Positions 47,616 through 59,809 of a stretch of 64,000 bases of DNA are shown here, in pieces (within the stretch, counting starts at the first letter, position 1; each line of letters opens with the position of its first letter). The stretch lies in assembly GCF_038502225.1 (NCBI RefSeq), contig NC_091369.1:15137697-15201696 (forward strand). The letters are read 5' to 3'. Both the position numbers and the translations under genes were made by a program. Under the pieces are notes generated by a model, which searched no databases, was not told the DNA's origin, and was given only the letters and a program-made list of their open reading frames with translations. This DNA is from Cherax quadricarinatus (Eukaryota > Arthropoda > Malacostraca > Decapoda > Parastacidae).

Positions 47616-48235
47616 ACTGTTCAGAGTTATCCGAACAGGTAGGACTGTTCAGAGTTATCCGAATAGGTAGGACTGCTCAGAGTTATCTGAACAGGTAGGA
47701 CTGTTCAGAGTTATCCGAACAGGTAGGACTGCTCAGAGTTATCTGAACAGGTAGGACTGTTCAGAGTTATCCGAACAGGTAGGACTGTTCCGAGTTATCT
47801 GAACAGGTAGGACTGTTCAGAGTTATCCGAACAGGTAGGACTGCTCAGAGTTATCCGAACAGGTAGGACTGCTCAGAGTTATCCGAACAGGTAGGACTGC
47901 TCAGAGTTATCTGAACAGGTAGGACTGTTCAGAGTTATCCGAACAGGTAGGACTGTTCAGAGTTATCCGAACAGGTAGGACTGCTCAGAGTTATCCGAAC
48001 AGGTAGGACTGCTCAGAGTTATCTGAACAGGTAGGACTGTTCAGAGTTATCCGAACAGGTAGGACTGTTCAGAGTTATCCGAACAGGTTGGACTGTTCAG
48101 GGATATCTGAACAAGTAGGATTGTTCAAAGATATCTGAACAGGTAGGACTGTTCAGAGATATCTGAACAGGTAGGATTGTTCAGAGATATTTGAATAGGT
48201 AGGATTATTCAGTTATCTGAGCAGGTAGGTGTTTT
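47616..48235 (+). repeat. 28-bp minisatellite, about 22 copies, inside a LINE remnant
   Basis: The unit actgttcagagttatccgaa plus caggtagg alternates between tgttcag and tgctcag, and between ccgaac and ctgaac, variants. The last units (after 48,090) are more diverged (gatatctgaac). It lies where the LINE reverse transcriptase catalytic region should be. Confidence 0.9.
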
Positions 48236-48950
48236 GGTCAGAAACATGGAAGATGAGGCTCGACATAGACAAATTTGCATTTTGGGTATTATAATCTCAG
48301 ACATCAACATGAAATATTTGGCATCAAACTAAATGAGACAAGAAAAAATGAACATCGAGTATTAATAAGCAACGACTTCAAAACTACCAAGCAATACTAA
48401 ACAAATAGTATCCTCGGTTTAATAGCGATAAATTTAGTATACACAAAACATCAGACACCATATTTACTCTATATAATGTAGTTGTTATACCGTATCTGGA
48501 CTATATCGTCAAGTTTTAGACGCCAAATTACACAAAAGAGTTATACTAGACAGCGAATAAAAATCCATCAAGTTCGTACCATCACTCAGAAACAATCTCA
48601 TAAAGGAATACTCAAAACACTCAAAATCTTTCTCTTACTAAATCTCAACGAAACGTTAATGATATTGAACGGATTTGATAGACTCAAACATGAAATGCTA
48701 TTTGAAATGCTAAATGAGTCCATAACTCTCAACAATAGACTGAAACTGCGAGGGAGAAGCAATATGAATGTGTGCAAATATTTCATATGCAAACAGAATT
48801 ATAGTCGAAAGTAATAAACTATTCGTTAATGTTGTAAACGCGAAGACGATACAATTCTTCCAGAATCTGCTGAACATACACTTTTGAAGTATGGATTTCA
48901 ACTGGATACATTGTGTCTTATTGGGAGGAGTTTCCAGAGCCTTCAAGACC

Positions 48951-49014
<64 letters not shown>
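48951..49014 (+). repeat. (ATA)n microsatellite
   Basis: About 21 uninterrupted triplets immediately precede the SINE-type repeat at 49,020. Confidence 0.95.
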
Positions 49015-49016
<2 letters not shown>

Positions 49017-49019
49017 TTG

Positions 49020-49490
49020 CAGTTTTATAACTGTTTACCTGGAGTTTACCTGGAGAGAGTTCCGGGGGTCAACGCCCCCGCGGCCCGGTCTGTGACCAGG
49101 TGTAAAACACCTCTCTGGTAAGACAGTTATGGAATGAATGTTGAAAGATTTTCTTTTTCGGGCCACCCTGCCTTGGTGGAAATCGGCCGATGTGTTAATA
49201 ACAAAAATAATAATAATCTACATATATATGACAACTGAAAAATATCTTTTGATATCACTGAAATATTTTTATAGAAAGCTCCTGATTAGAGCATTTCGGG
49301 CAACTTGGGTTAATCTTGTCCCCCAGGATGTGACCCACAACTGTCGGCTAACATCCAGGTACCTACTTACTGCTAGGACAACAGGAGTGGCGGGTGTGAG
49401 AAAACATTCAGAATGCTTCGCCGCTGCCGGGAATCAATCTCAGGCCCCTCATTGTGTGAGCTAAGGACGCTACCAACCAAGCCATAAGTT
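49020..49490 (-). repeat. tRNA-derived SINE (minus strand), split
   Basis: The tRNA-like head is at 49,415-49,490 on the minus strand: A-box-like tggcttggttggtagcg and B-box-like gagattgattccc. The body runs down to 49,300. The gtttacctggagtttacctgg and cgggggtcaacgcccccgcg segments at 49,030-49,090 look like its 3' part. A second repeat tail (ccctgccttggtggaaatcg, about 49,166-49,187) lies between. I recall closely similar repeats from decapod genomes, but that is memory, not a search. Confidence 0.5.
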
Positions 49491-49804
49491 CAAGTACAAA
49501 TTTAGATTGCTGGGTGAATCCAAATTGCTCTGTATGTCAATGATAATAAGTTACAGTGAGTAGCAAGACACGGGTTATGGTGAGTATTGGAAGGAGACGT
49601 TGCCTAGTATATTTGCTACCTCATTCGACTGCTCGCTAAACCCACGCAGATCAACATGCACTTTCAACAGATGGGGCAATCTGAAGTCAACAGATTACTG
49701 ATGTCTATTCAGTAACTGCACAGGAATTGTTAATTGACAAAGGAGGCAACAGAGTCAACTTGAGTTCAAGTGATAGAAGTAGAGGGTTGGCTTAGTCATA
49801 TTAT

Positions 49805-50485
49805 TTCTAGTGGTAGTCAGAAGTAGAACCAGTGTGAGTGACAGAAGAGTAACCAGAAGTAGAACCAGTGTGAGTGACATTAGAGTAACCAGAAGTAGAA
49901 CCAGTGTGTGTGAGAGTAGAGTAACCAGAAGTAGAACCAGTGTGAGTGACAGTAGAGTAACCAGAAGTAGAACCAATGTGAGTGACAATGGAATAACAAG
50001 AAGTAGAACCAGTGGGAGTGCCAATGGGGTAACCAGAAGTAGAACCAATGTGACAATAGAGTAACCAGAAGTAGAACCAATGTGACAATGGACTAACCAG
50101 AAGTAGAACCAATGCGAGTGACAATGGAGCAACCGGAAGTAGAACCAATGTGAGTGACAATAGAGTAACCAGAAGTAGAACCAATGTGAGTGACAATAGT
50201 TACCAGAAGTAGAACCAATGTGACAATGGACTAACCAGAAGCAGAACCAATGCGAGTGACAATGGACTAGCCAGAAGTAGAACCAATGTGAGTGACAATG
50301 GACTAGCCAGAAGTAGAACCAATGTGAGTGACAATGGACTAGCCAGAAGTAGAACCAATGTGAGTGACAATGGAGTAACCAGAAGTAGAACCAATGTGAG
50401 TGACAATGGAGTAACCAGAAGTAGAACCAGTGTGAGTGACAGTAGAGTAACCAGAAGTAGAACCAGTGTGAGTGACAGTGGAGTT
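49805..50485 (+). repeat. 36-bp minisatellite, about 19 copies
   Basis: The unit agaagtagaaccagtgtgag plus tgacagtagagtaacc repeats with shortened variants lacking gagtgac. All frames are open over long stretches on both strands, giving Ser/Arg-rich and Leu/Thr-rich shadows. 49,491-49,800 shows nothing recognisable. Confidence 0.9.
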
Positions 50486-50844
50486 ACACCACTAGCAAAC
50501 AAAAAATAATAATTTAGCAGAGGAAGGCGTAACCTACGCCTTTCATACATTTCCATATATCCTGTAAATTCCAATTTGGAATGGTATATTTTTCCTTCTA
50601 CTTTCATGGCTGCAGTGGTCAGAGAGAATGCTAGGTGAGGGGAGACACATTGTTTTACTCTCCTCTCATGCATCTAGATAATGCACGATACTCCTTAATC
50701 TAGGTGGAAGTGGATAGATCGTCCCAAGAGATAGCCTGGGTGTGGACCTCCAGTTCTCTATCTTTCTGTCTCCCGCTATTCTCTTCTTCCTATTCTCTAC
50801 TCTTAACTCTCTACCCTCTTTACACTCTACCCTCCTTACACTCT

Positions 50845-51135
50845 CTTTACACACTACGCTCTTTACACTCTACGCTCTTTACACTCTACGCTCTTTACAC
50901 TCTACGCTCTTTACACTCTACGCTCTTTACACTCTACGCTCTTTACACTCTACGCTCTTTACACTCTACGCTCTTTACACACTACGCTCTTTACACTCTA
51001 CGCTCTTTACACTCTACGCTCTTTACACACTACGCTCTTTACACTCTACGCTCTTTACACTCTACGCTCTTTACACTCTACGCTCTTTACACTCTACGCT
51101 CTTTACACACTACGCTCTTTACACTCTACGCTCTA
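50845..51135 (+). repeat. 16-bp minisatellite, about 18 copies
   Basis: Units of ctctttacactctacg repeat with an occasional acactacg variant. Flanking DNA to 52,090 is C/T-rich with (CT)n at 51,420-51,447 and no gene. 50,490-50,840 shows nothing else. Confidence 0.9.
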
Positions 51136-52119
51136 CTTTGTACACTATTTCCTACGTTCTACCTGGTAATCTACTTCCTATTCTCTCATTCTCGCTCACT
51201 CTCTCCCCTACATACTACCAACCAGTCTTTTTTGTTATGTACCTCCAGTTGGGAGTTCTCTTCACACTGGGCCGTCCCCTCTGAACGGCCACAATTCCTT
51301 CTTTCATCACCACCCTTTCCTTTCCCCTCACTCTCACTTCTCTTTTCCCCTTCATTGCACTGCACTTCTGCTCTTTTCAAGGTGTTCCCCTTAGCACGCT
51401 CTACCATCTCGCTTTTCAGTGCTCTCTCTCTCTCTCTCTCTCTCTCCCTTTTCTAAATCAATGTTTTATTATCCTTCTATTTTCTCACGCTTTAATTTTT
51501 TTTTTAATCTTTTCATTTTCCTTTTTTTCCGGCACTTTCATTATATTTTTCACTTTTATGATTCCTACGCTTACCATCTTTCTTCTATTTTTTTCCATGC
51601 TTTCCTTCTTTATTTTTTCCCACTTTCCTGCTTTCCCCCACTTACCTTCTTTTTTTTCTCCCACTTTCCTTCTCTTTTTACAAGTTTATTTCCTACTTTC
51701 CATCTCTTTCTTCTCTTTTTTCCACGTTTAATATATTTCCCAACATTTTATATATTTTTTCCTCATTTTCCTCCTATTCTCTTAGCATTTGCATTATTTT
51801 TCATAACTTCCTTTCCTTTAATATCAGTTTCCTGTTCTTTTCCACGCCATTGTTTGCATTATCGGCTCTACAGTTTCCTTTCCATTTATTCACTCTCATT
51901 AAGTCTTAACGATGTATTTGGGCTCTTCCTCCTCCCTCTTCCCGACCTCTTGTATTATCTTTCATTATCGGTATTTCCTTTGTCTTGCAATTCTGTTTTT
52001 CTCAGACGTCTTCCTTGTTCCGTCTGTCTCTCTGTCTTCCATACAAAGTCTTTACATTTTACTCAGGGTTTTACAAGGTTAGTTAACGAATCGTAACTTA
52101 ATTTACAACCTACATCAGC

Positions 52120-53166
52120 TCATTTGAAAGTAGTTTTTAATGTTATGAGACATACAAATATGGAACAGGATGAAGTTGAAGCCATTTCATCTAATGACTA
52201 TGTCGTTGACATCATTATGCTGTACGAACATGTTCCAACTTGTACTGTAGGAACTCGCTTCTCGCTGTCCTCGGAGTGGATCCAAGTTGACAATTTTGGA
52301 CTTGTCCTTAACAGTAAGGCCACCAACATCCCTCCGGTGTTGAAGGCTCTGTTGAAATGACAGATCTATCCAGGATGGGTTCAGACAAGAGATGAGGCGT
52401 CTGGCTGTGTTCTCTACTCTGTCAAGCAGCCGCAGATGATCTCGCAGACTCTACTGTCAAGCAGATGCGAGATACGTCGAAGTTGCTGTAAGCTTCCTGG
52501 CCGCCTTGTCGGCAAGATTTACAACGTGGCTCTTCATGGCCAGTTTGGGGTCAAATTTCACTCCAGGGATATCAATTTTGTCCCCTGGTACCAACACTTC
52601 CATTTATTCTTACCACTGCTTCACCATTACCATCATGATGCTTAGAAAACTTAATTTATATTTTCTCAGGAGCAAATATGACCTGCCATCGTTTACCCCA
52701 GGCTGATATAGCTTTAAGTTGGTGATTACATAACGGAGTAATTGGCATTTCTTCTCTTGGATAAGTAAATGTCAGTACAGTCATCTGTATATGCATCTGA
52801 TTCTGGGATGAGACGAAGAAGGTCGTTGAAGTAGACATTCTACAACAATGACCCAAGCACACTTCCCTGTGGAACACTTGCACCAATAGGGTGTCTTGCT
52901 GACTCTATTCCGTTGAGAACATCGCTTAGAGATCTGCCCTGAAGGTAATCACTGAGACTTAGTGTAGAGCCTGTAGTTCCCAGTCCTTGCAGTTTTGCTA
53001 AGAGTCCCTGGTGCCACACTCGGTCAAAAGCACCATCAATGTCCAGTGCTACTACATAGCTGACTTTGGATTCATGCAGTGTCTGGTGCCAATTAGTGCA
53101 ATGATTTAACGACAGGTCATCAGCAAAGTAATCTTTTCTGAAGCCATATGTCCATATTTTCCACAT
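52120..53166 (-). pseudogene. LINE reverse transcriptase remnant
   Basis: The minus strand from 53,166 encodes a clear non-LTR reverse transcriptase palm: YVVALDIDGAFDRVWHQGLL (first catalytic Asp region), SLSDYLQGRSL, and IGASVPQGSVLGSLL. After a frameshift near 52,840, YFNDLLRLIPESDAYTDDCT shows the catalytic box as YTDD with both Asp retained. AWGKRWQVIFAPEK and a C-terminal part with LAMKSHVVNLADKAARKL (about 52,560-52,490) follow. The remainder to 52,120 carries several stops. There is no endonuclease upstream: the copy abuts a 30-bp satellite at 53,160. The family is a Jockey/CR1-related LINE, different from those at 34.5 and 46.3 kb. Confidence 0.75.
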
Positions 53167-53269
53167 CTATCTTTTTCTTACTACGGCATTCCATACCGCT
53201 CTCTTACTACACACACACTCTTTTACTCTTTCACTACAGTCTTCCAAGCTGCTCTCTTACTAAACTCTC

Positions 53270-54235
53270 TCTCTCTCTCTCTTATTACACTCTTCCATAC
53301 TGCTCCCTCTCTTACTACACTCTCCCATACTGCTCCCTCTCTTACTACACTCTCCCATACTGCTCCCTCTCTTACTACACTCTCCCATACTGCTCCCTCT
53401 CTTACTACACTCTCCCATACTGCTCCCTCTCTTACTACACTCTCCCATACTGCTCCCTCTCTTACTACACTCTCCCATACTGCTCCCTCTCTTACTACAC
53501 TCTCCCATACTGCTCCCTCTCTTACTACACTCTCCCATACTGCTCCCTCTCTTACTACACTCTCCCATACTGCTCCCTCTCTTACTACACTCTCCCATAC
53601 TGCTCCCTCTCTTACTACACTCTCCCATACTGCTCTCTCTCTTACTACACTCTCCCATACTGCTCCCTCTCTTACTACACTCTCCCATACTGCTCTCTCT
53701 TTTACTACACTCTCCCATACTGCTCCCTCTCTTACTACACTCTCCCATACTGCTCCCTCTCTTACTACACTCTCCCATACTGCTCCCTCTCTTACTACAC
53801 TCTCCCATACTGCTCCCTCTCTTACTACACTCTCCCATACTGCTCCCTCTCTTACTACACTCTCCCATACTGCTCTCTCTCATACTACACTCTCCCATAC
53901 TGCTCTCTCTCTTACTACACTCTCCCATACTGCTCTCTCTCTTACTACACTCTCCCATACTGCTCTCTCTCTTACTACACTCTCCCATACTGCTCCCTCT
54001 CTTACTACACTCTCCCATACTGCTCCCTCTCTTACTACACTCTCCCATACTGCTCTCTCTCTTACTACACTCTCCCATACTGCTCCCTCTCTTACTACAC
54101 TCTCCCATACTGCTCCCTCTCTTACTACACTCTCCCATACTGCTCCCTCTCTTACTACACTCTCCCATACTGCTCTCTCTCTTACTACACTCTCCCATAC
54201 TGCTCTCTCTCATACTACACTTTCCCATGTTTCTC
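53270..54235 (+). repeat. 30-bp satellite, about 32 copies
   Basis: The unit cttactacactctcccatac plus tgctccctct repeats with very few changes (tgctctctct variants). As 30 is a multiple of three, long frames exist on both strands (Ser/Tyr/Leu/Pro/Cys on plus, Met/Gly/Glu/Cys/Ser on minus); they are not genes. The array is bordered by the LINE remnant on the left and C/T-rich DNA on the right. Confidence 0.95.
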
Positions 54236-54405
54236 TCTACCATATTACCCATTATCTTTCTTTTTTTGTACTACTCAATCCTCTCCCATACTTTCCTGTC
54301 CAGTACTTTCTTTTCCCTGACTTGCTTTCACACTTTCCCATTCTTTCCACTCCAATATTTCTCTTTCCTCTTCTTCCTTCTCCCATATTTTCCATCTTCA
54401 TGTTT

Positions 54406-54452
<47 letters not shown>

Positions 54453-57150
54453 GTCGCTCATATAGAGTATTATTGTAAAGCAACTTTTAGAAAGCTCCTC
54501 TTATAAAGCCCTCCTTTAAAGCATCTCATATAAAGGTCTTAAAGTAAAGCTACTCCTATCAAGCTTCTGGAAATTCACTCGTATAAAGCCTCTCCTTTAA
54601 AGCTCGTTCTGTAAAGTCCATCTTATTAGGCTTTTCTCGTAAAATCCCTTCCGTAAGTCTTCCCATGTAAACCTGCTCCTATAAAGCCCTCTAATAAAGC
54701 TGCTCTTATAAAGCCCCTTTTTTTAACACCCCAGCTATGCAACGCTTCTTATAAAGCTCTTACCATAAGTCCTCTTCTAGAAATCCCCTATAAAGCCTGT
54801 CCAATAAATTCCCCCTTATGAAGACTCATAAATTCCCTCTTTTAAAGTCTCCTTTATAAAGCTCCTATAAATCGCCTGTTATAAAGTTACTCTTATGTAA
54901 CTCCCTATGTAAAGCTCCTTGTGTAAAGCCCCTCCATTAAACCTCCTCCATTGAAGCCCCTCCATTAAAGTTCCTCCATTAAAGCCCCTCCATTAAAGCC
55001 CCTCCTATAACTTTCCTTGCTATAACCTCTCTTCCATAATCTCCCCTTCCATAATTCATCCTTAAATTGCTCATCACCTATAATTATCTATCATAATTAT
55101 TTCTTAATTATCTCACCTATAATTACCCTTCTATCAACTCCCCATCCTATAATTTTTTGTTGCAATAACTCCCTTCTTATAACTCTCCTCCTATTATTGC
55201 TCCCTTCCTATAACTCCCGCCTCTATAACCCTCTCTCCTATTAATCCCCTTCCAATAACTCTCCTCCGATAATTCCCTTCCTTTAAATCTTTCATAATTC
55301 CCGTCCTATATTCCCCCCCTATAATTTAATTCCTACATCTCCCTCTCCATAAATCCCAATTCTATAACTCCACCTATTACTCTCCTCCTATAATTAGCGT
55401 AAAAAAATTACCTCTTATAATTCTTCTTTAACATGCCATTATACATCTCCCTTCCTATAATTCCCCCTTTCATAATTCCCTCTCATTTAATTTACCCTAC
55501 CATTATTCTTTTTCCCATAACTCCTATAATTTCCCCCCTCCTATAATCTCTCTATACTTGCCCTCCATTAAGTCTCCTCTCCCATTATGTCACCTCTCAT
55601 AATTATTCCCATACTTCTCTTTTCCATAATTCTGCAATTTTCCCGTCTCATAATTACTCTTCCTATAATTCCCCCCTCCCTTAATCCTTCCCCTATAATT
55701 CCCCTCTCATTGTTATACTCATTCTACACTTCATAAGCACTATATAATTCCCTCCAATAATTCTCCATCGTGATTTTCCTCTCTCAAAATTTTTCCTCTT
55801 ATTATTCAGCCTCTCATAAACACCTCACCTATAATTTCTCCTCTCATAATTTCCCCCTTTTATAATTTCCCCTCTCATATAATTATCCCTCCCATTATTT
55901 CCCTGTCATAAGCCCCCACCTATAATTCCTCCAATAGTTTTCCCTCCCAGAATTTTCCATTATTCTCCCTCCCATAATCCCATCTATAATTACCTTTCCC
56001 TTAATTTCCCCTTTTTTCCCTAGTGATTCCTCTCTTAAAACACACTCCACCTTGTACCTGCAACACCACCCCTTAATCCTTCCACTTTAAAATTAAGTCT
56101 CCCTTTGCCCCTTTCCCCTCTTTATCTCTGGTTCCCCCTCTCTTGCCAGTGGAACTCTAGTCGTTACTTTTCTCAATTCATCCCCCCTTTCACTCTTTTA
56201 TCTCTCTCTCTCTGTCTGTTAAACATTTCCCCCTCCTCTCTCCCCTTTTCCCTCAATATCTTTAATTTCTCCTCTTCTTTCATTTTCTTCTTCTATCTCC
56301 CCTCTTCTACTTCCTCTCTCCAATCTCCCCTCATCTATATTCCACCACCTTTCTTCACTTACCTCTCTACCTTCTTCTATTTCCCCTCTATTCCTTCATC
56401 TACTTCCCTACTCTACCTTCATCTACTTCCCCTCTCTACCTTCATCTACTTCCCCTCTCTACCTTCATCTACTTCCCCTCTCTAACTCCATCTAGTTCCC
56501 TCTCTACCTTCATCTACTTCCCTCTCTACCTTCATCTAGTTCCCTCTCTACCTTCATCTAGTTCCCTCTCTACCTTCATCTAGTTCCCTCTCTACCTTCA
56601 TCTAGTTCCCTCTCTACCTTCATCTAGTTCCCCTCTCTGTCATCTACTCCCCCTCTCTACTTTCATCTACTTCCCTTCTCCCATCAATATTTTCTCTTCA
56701 TTCAGTTTCTGTTTCACTCTTTAATCCTCTCTTTAAATTTCTATTTCGTCTCTCCCTCTATTTTCCTGCTTAATCTCTCCCCTCTTTCTAGTTCCCCTCT
56801 CCAGTAATATGCCTCCCCTCTCCGTTCATCCACTTTCCTCTTTTTCTTATCTACTTTTCTTCTTGTGTGTATCTACATTCCCCTCTCTATATATTTCACC
56901 TTTCTCCATCTACCTTCATCTACTTGCTCTCTTATTCTACTTCTCCTCTCAGTCTTCTTTCTTTTCTACCTTTAGCTACTTTCCTTCTCTCTCCCCCCTT
57001 CTTCCATTAATTTTTCTATTTCTTTGCCATCTATTTCTCTCTTCTTTCACCTCTTTCTCTCTCCTTCCATTTATTTCTCATTTATTTCTCTCCATTAATT
57101 TTTCTCTCCCTTCATCTATTTCTCTTCATCTACTCTCCCTCTCCCCTTTT
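54236..57150 (+). repeat. Pyrimidine-rich low-complexity DNA
   Basis: Nearly 3 kb of C/T-rich sequence. (CT)n lies at 54,410-54,451. Loosely repeated ataaagcccctcc words occupy 54,480-55,010 and cctataattccc words 55,010-56,030. cctctctaccttcatctact repeats occupy 56,400-56,670. No gene, and both strands are free of family motifs. Confidence 0.75.
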
Positions 57151-57409
57151 GGTATGGTCATGCGACAACATCGACCGGGGAGGAGTGGGCTGCGCCCCCT
57201 CTAGGCCGGGGCGGGGTTGGTTGGTTGGTAGAGAGCCGTAGGTTTGGTGGAGAGGGGTTGGCTGCGTGGGGAGGGGTAAGGTTACTGTTTGGAGGGAGGG
57301 ATGAACAGGGAGGGGAGAGGGGATATGGTAGGGAGGGAAGGGGAGGGAGGTTGGTCGTTGGTGTACCAACAGCTAATTACGGTGGGATAAGCGCACCTGC
57401 AGAACCCCA

Positions 57410-57670
57410 CCTGGTGGGTGGGAGGGAGGTGTGTGACCCACCTGATAGGTTGGTGGGAAGAGTGTGACCCACCTAATAGGTTGGTGGGAGGAGTGTGACC
57501 CACCTGATAGGTTGGTGGGAGGAGTGTGACCCACCTAATAGGTTGGTGGGAGGAGTGTGACCCACCTAACAGGTTGGTGGGAGGAGTGTGACCTACCTGG
57601 TGGGTGGGTTTATTGGGGGATGAGTGTGACCCACCTGGTTGTGGTGGGAGGAATGTGACCCACCTGTTGG
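57410..57670 (+). repeat. 31-bp minisatellite, about eight copies
   Basis: The unit gtgtgacccacctaataggt plus tggtgggagga repeats with drift at the right end. 57,150-57,400 is G-rich without recognisable content. Confidence 0.85.
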
Positions 57671-57734
57671 GTAGGTTGGGGAGGAGTTAACAGCTGGATG
57701 ACCTACTTGGTTTGGGAGGTGTTATTAGTTACTT

Positions 57735-58180
57735 CTGGTGAGACTGTTATTGTTACTGTTGCTGAGGATGCTATTGTTACTGTTGCTGAGGATGATATTG
57801 TTACTGAGGATGCTATTGTTACTGTTGCTGAGGATGATATTGTTACTGTTGCTGAGGATGATATTGTTACTGTTGCTGAGGATGATATTGTTACTTAGGA
57901 TGCTATTGTTACTATTGCTGAGGATGATATTGTTACTGTTGCTGAGGATGATATTGTTACTGAGGATGCTATTGTTACTGTTGCTGAGGATGTTATTGTT
58001 ACTGTTGCTGAGGATGATATTGTTACTGTTGCTGAGGATGTTATTGCTACTGAACATATTGTTACTTTGCTTTGTGCTGAGGATAGTTACTGTTGCTGAG
58101 GATGATATTGTTACTGTTGCTGAGATGGATAGGATTTGTTACTGTTGCTGAGGATATTTATGTTAGGATGCTATTGTTAC
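57735..58180 (+). repeat. 24-bp minisatellite (ttactgttgctgaggatgatattg)-type
   Basis: The unit alternates a ttactgttgctgagg part with a atgatattg or atgctattg part, giving 15- and 24-base spacings. Related, decayed ttactgttgctgagg words continue to 58,340 and again at 60,655-61,025. Confidence 0.85.
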
Positions 58181-58614
58181 CTGAGTATTTACTGCTAGTT
58201 ACTGCCTACTGAGAAGGTTACTGTTCCTGAAGTAGTCCTGCTGCTGAGGATGTTTTAGTTACTGTTGCTAAGGATGTTTGTATCAGTTCTTGCTGCTGAG
58301 GATTTTCTTTTAAATTATTCTGCTGTAGAGGATATTTTTGTTAGTCACTATGTTTTTATACATTTAGTTTTTTTTCCTTTTACAGTTTTTAAAATTAAAT
58401 GTTTTTAATTGAAAACATTATAAAATTTAATTAAAAGTGATTAGATGATAACAGTTACTGTTGCTGAAGATTTTTTTGTTATCGTTACTACTGATGTTTT
58501 TGTGTTAAAGTTTGCCGTAAGAGCTGCAAATGAAACCCAAAGAACACTCGATCAAAAGCAGACATCAGACCGTTAATGGCAGCCGAGGGCGAGGCCAGCC
58601 AGCATTAGGAAGTA

Positions 58615-58817
58615 CAGTGGAACCTCAAATATCGAACTTTCTTCGGTCCAGAAGACTGTTCGAGTGCCACTACCGAACGAATTTATTCCCATCAGGAATA
58701 ATGTAAATTAGATTAGACCATTTAAGATCCTCAAAAATACACTTATAAAAGCACTTACAAAAATACACTTACATAATTGGTTGAGTTGGGAGCGGTTCGA
58801 TTTTTGAGGTTCCACTG
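58615..58817. mobile_element. Tigger/pogo-like MITE
   Basis: The 203-bp element starts cagtggaacctcaaatatcg and ends in an imperfect complement (ttgaggttccactg). Inside is gttcgagtgccactaccgaa, then cgaatttattcccat, characteristic of pogo/Tigger-type elements, which insert at TA. A TA precedes the left end; the matching TA on the right is lost. There is no transposase. 58,818-59,780 shows nothing I can name. Confidence 0.6.
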
Positions 58818-59809
58818 GGAGAGCCGGTATTCCCAGGAAATGTTTCTCACCAGACTGCAATCTGCTACACCAGTTGTGGAGGAGCTAGCCACCTCTGCTA
58901 GCACACATGGAACCACTGATCTGTCACCAGTCACCCCTGTGACTACATCTGAATATGTGGATGAGTCTGTCACTCTTCCGACCACACATGTCCTCAACAG
59001 AAGGATACCACACTAGTGACCCCATCGGATGCTTGAGATGAGGTAATCGCATGGGAACTGACTACTATGAATGACGAGTTATTCATGCCAAGAGGCAATG
59101 CCAGAAAATCCCAATGTTACCTTGGTATTTGTTGATATGCTAGATGCTGAAGGAAGAAGTATATCATGAGTACTTTATTCTGCAAGAGTATTGGGCTCAC
59201 CTGACTTATTTTAAGTCATAACAATCTTGCAAAAATTTGACCATCTTCAACAGATGAAGATAGGTTGTCAGGATGGTGACTTGGATCACAAAGATGATAC
59301 TACAAAGTGCAAAAGTCTCTACTGAATTTCAAACAATTTTTTATAGATAAGCCAATGATTCTTGGCTGCAAACATTGCCTAGGAATGTGCTGCCGGAATG
59401 CCGAGAAACGATTAGAGAAAATGGTTGTGAAAAGAAGGTGCAAACTATATTATTCTCACTGAAGTGTTTGCTCACTATAGGGATTGTATTATATTAATAT
59501 AATGAATAGATTACATTTTTTCAAGAAACATTGTCTTCATCAGGAATTATATTAGTGCAAACAAGAATATTTGTGTCATTTGTTTGCAGGCATGTAGACC
59601 ACGAGCTCGAGTACTTAATTGAAAGTTTACTGCTGAATGATTTGTGTTAGAAAGAACTTATTCCAATTACTCCTTGTCATGCAGAGTCGAGTAAGCATAC
59701 AATATCATAGTTCAAAATATATGCTGGCAACTTTTCCATAAACCTGTTTTCACGGCCCAGCTAATCGACGTGATGCTTTACACTTTACAGGATCACCTCA
59801 ATAATAAAC

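Larger units (their letters stand above)
46255..48890 (+). pseudogene. Decayed LINE ORF2 (CR1/Jockey-like) with two insertions and an internal minisatellite
   Basis: From 46,290 the plus strand encodes the linker before the RT (RWNEEMYKRRAATKVIFKY, REKNKR), then a trace of the KSPGPDGI-type motif near 46,700. A palindromic element interrupts at 46,800-46,948 and an older terminal-repeat copy follows to about 47,170. The RT palm resumes at 47,290-47,570: AFQKDFGRVTPRR matches the DFQKAFDKVPHRR motif, and later pieces match the WLTDRKQ and SGVPQGSVLGP motifs. A 28-bp minisatellite (47,616-48,235) replaces the expected YADD region. The C-terminal thumb is traceable at 48,480-48,860 (MLFEMLNESITLNNRLKLRG). 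Many stops and frameshifts make it a fossil. Confidence 0.6.

Noticed and set aside
53148..54320. Long frames of 390 and 330 codons on opposite strands
   Set aside because: Both come from a 30-bp satellite whose length is a multiple of three; the period is 10 residues and nothing else is encoded.
58777..59016. A 79-codon Thr/Ser/Val-rich frame next to the Tigger-like MITE
   Set aside because: Part of it lies inside the MITE end, both strands are open by chance, and there is no recognisable domain.
59520..59565. cctgatgaagacaatg, then ttgaaaa, on the minus strand as a hammerhead
   Set aside because: Stem II is only three or four A/T-rich pairs, stem I does not pair, and there is no palindrome or downstream shared module.
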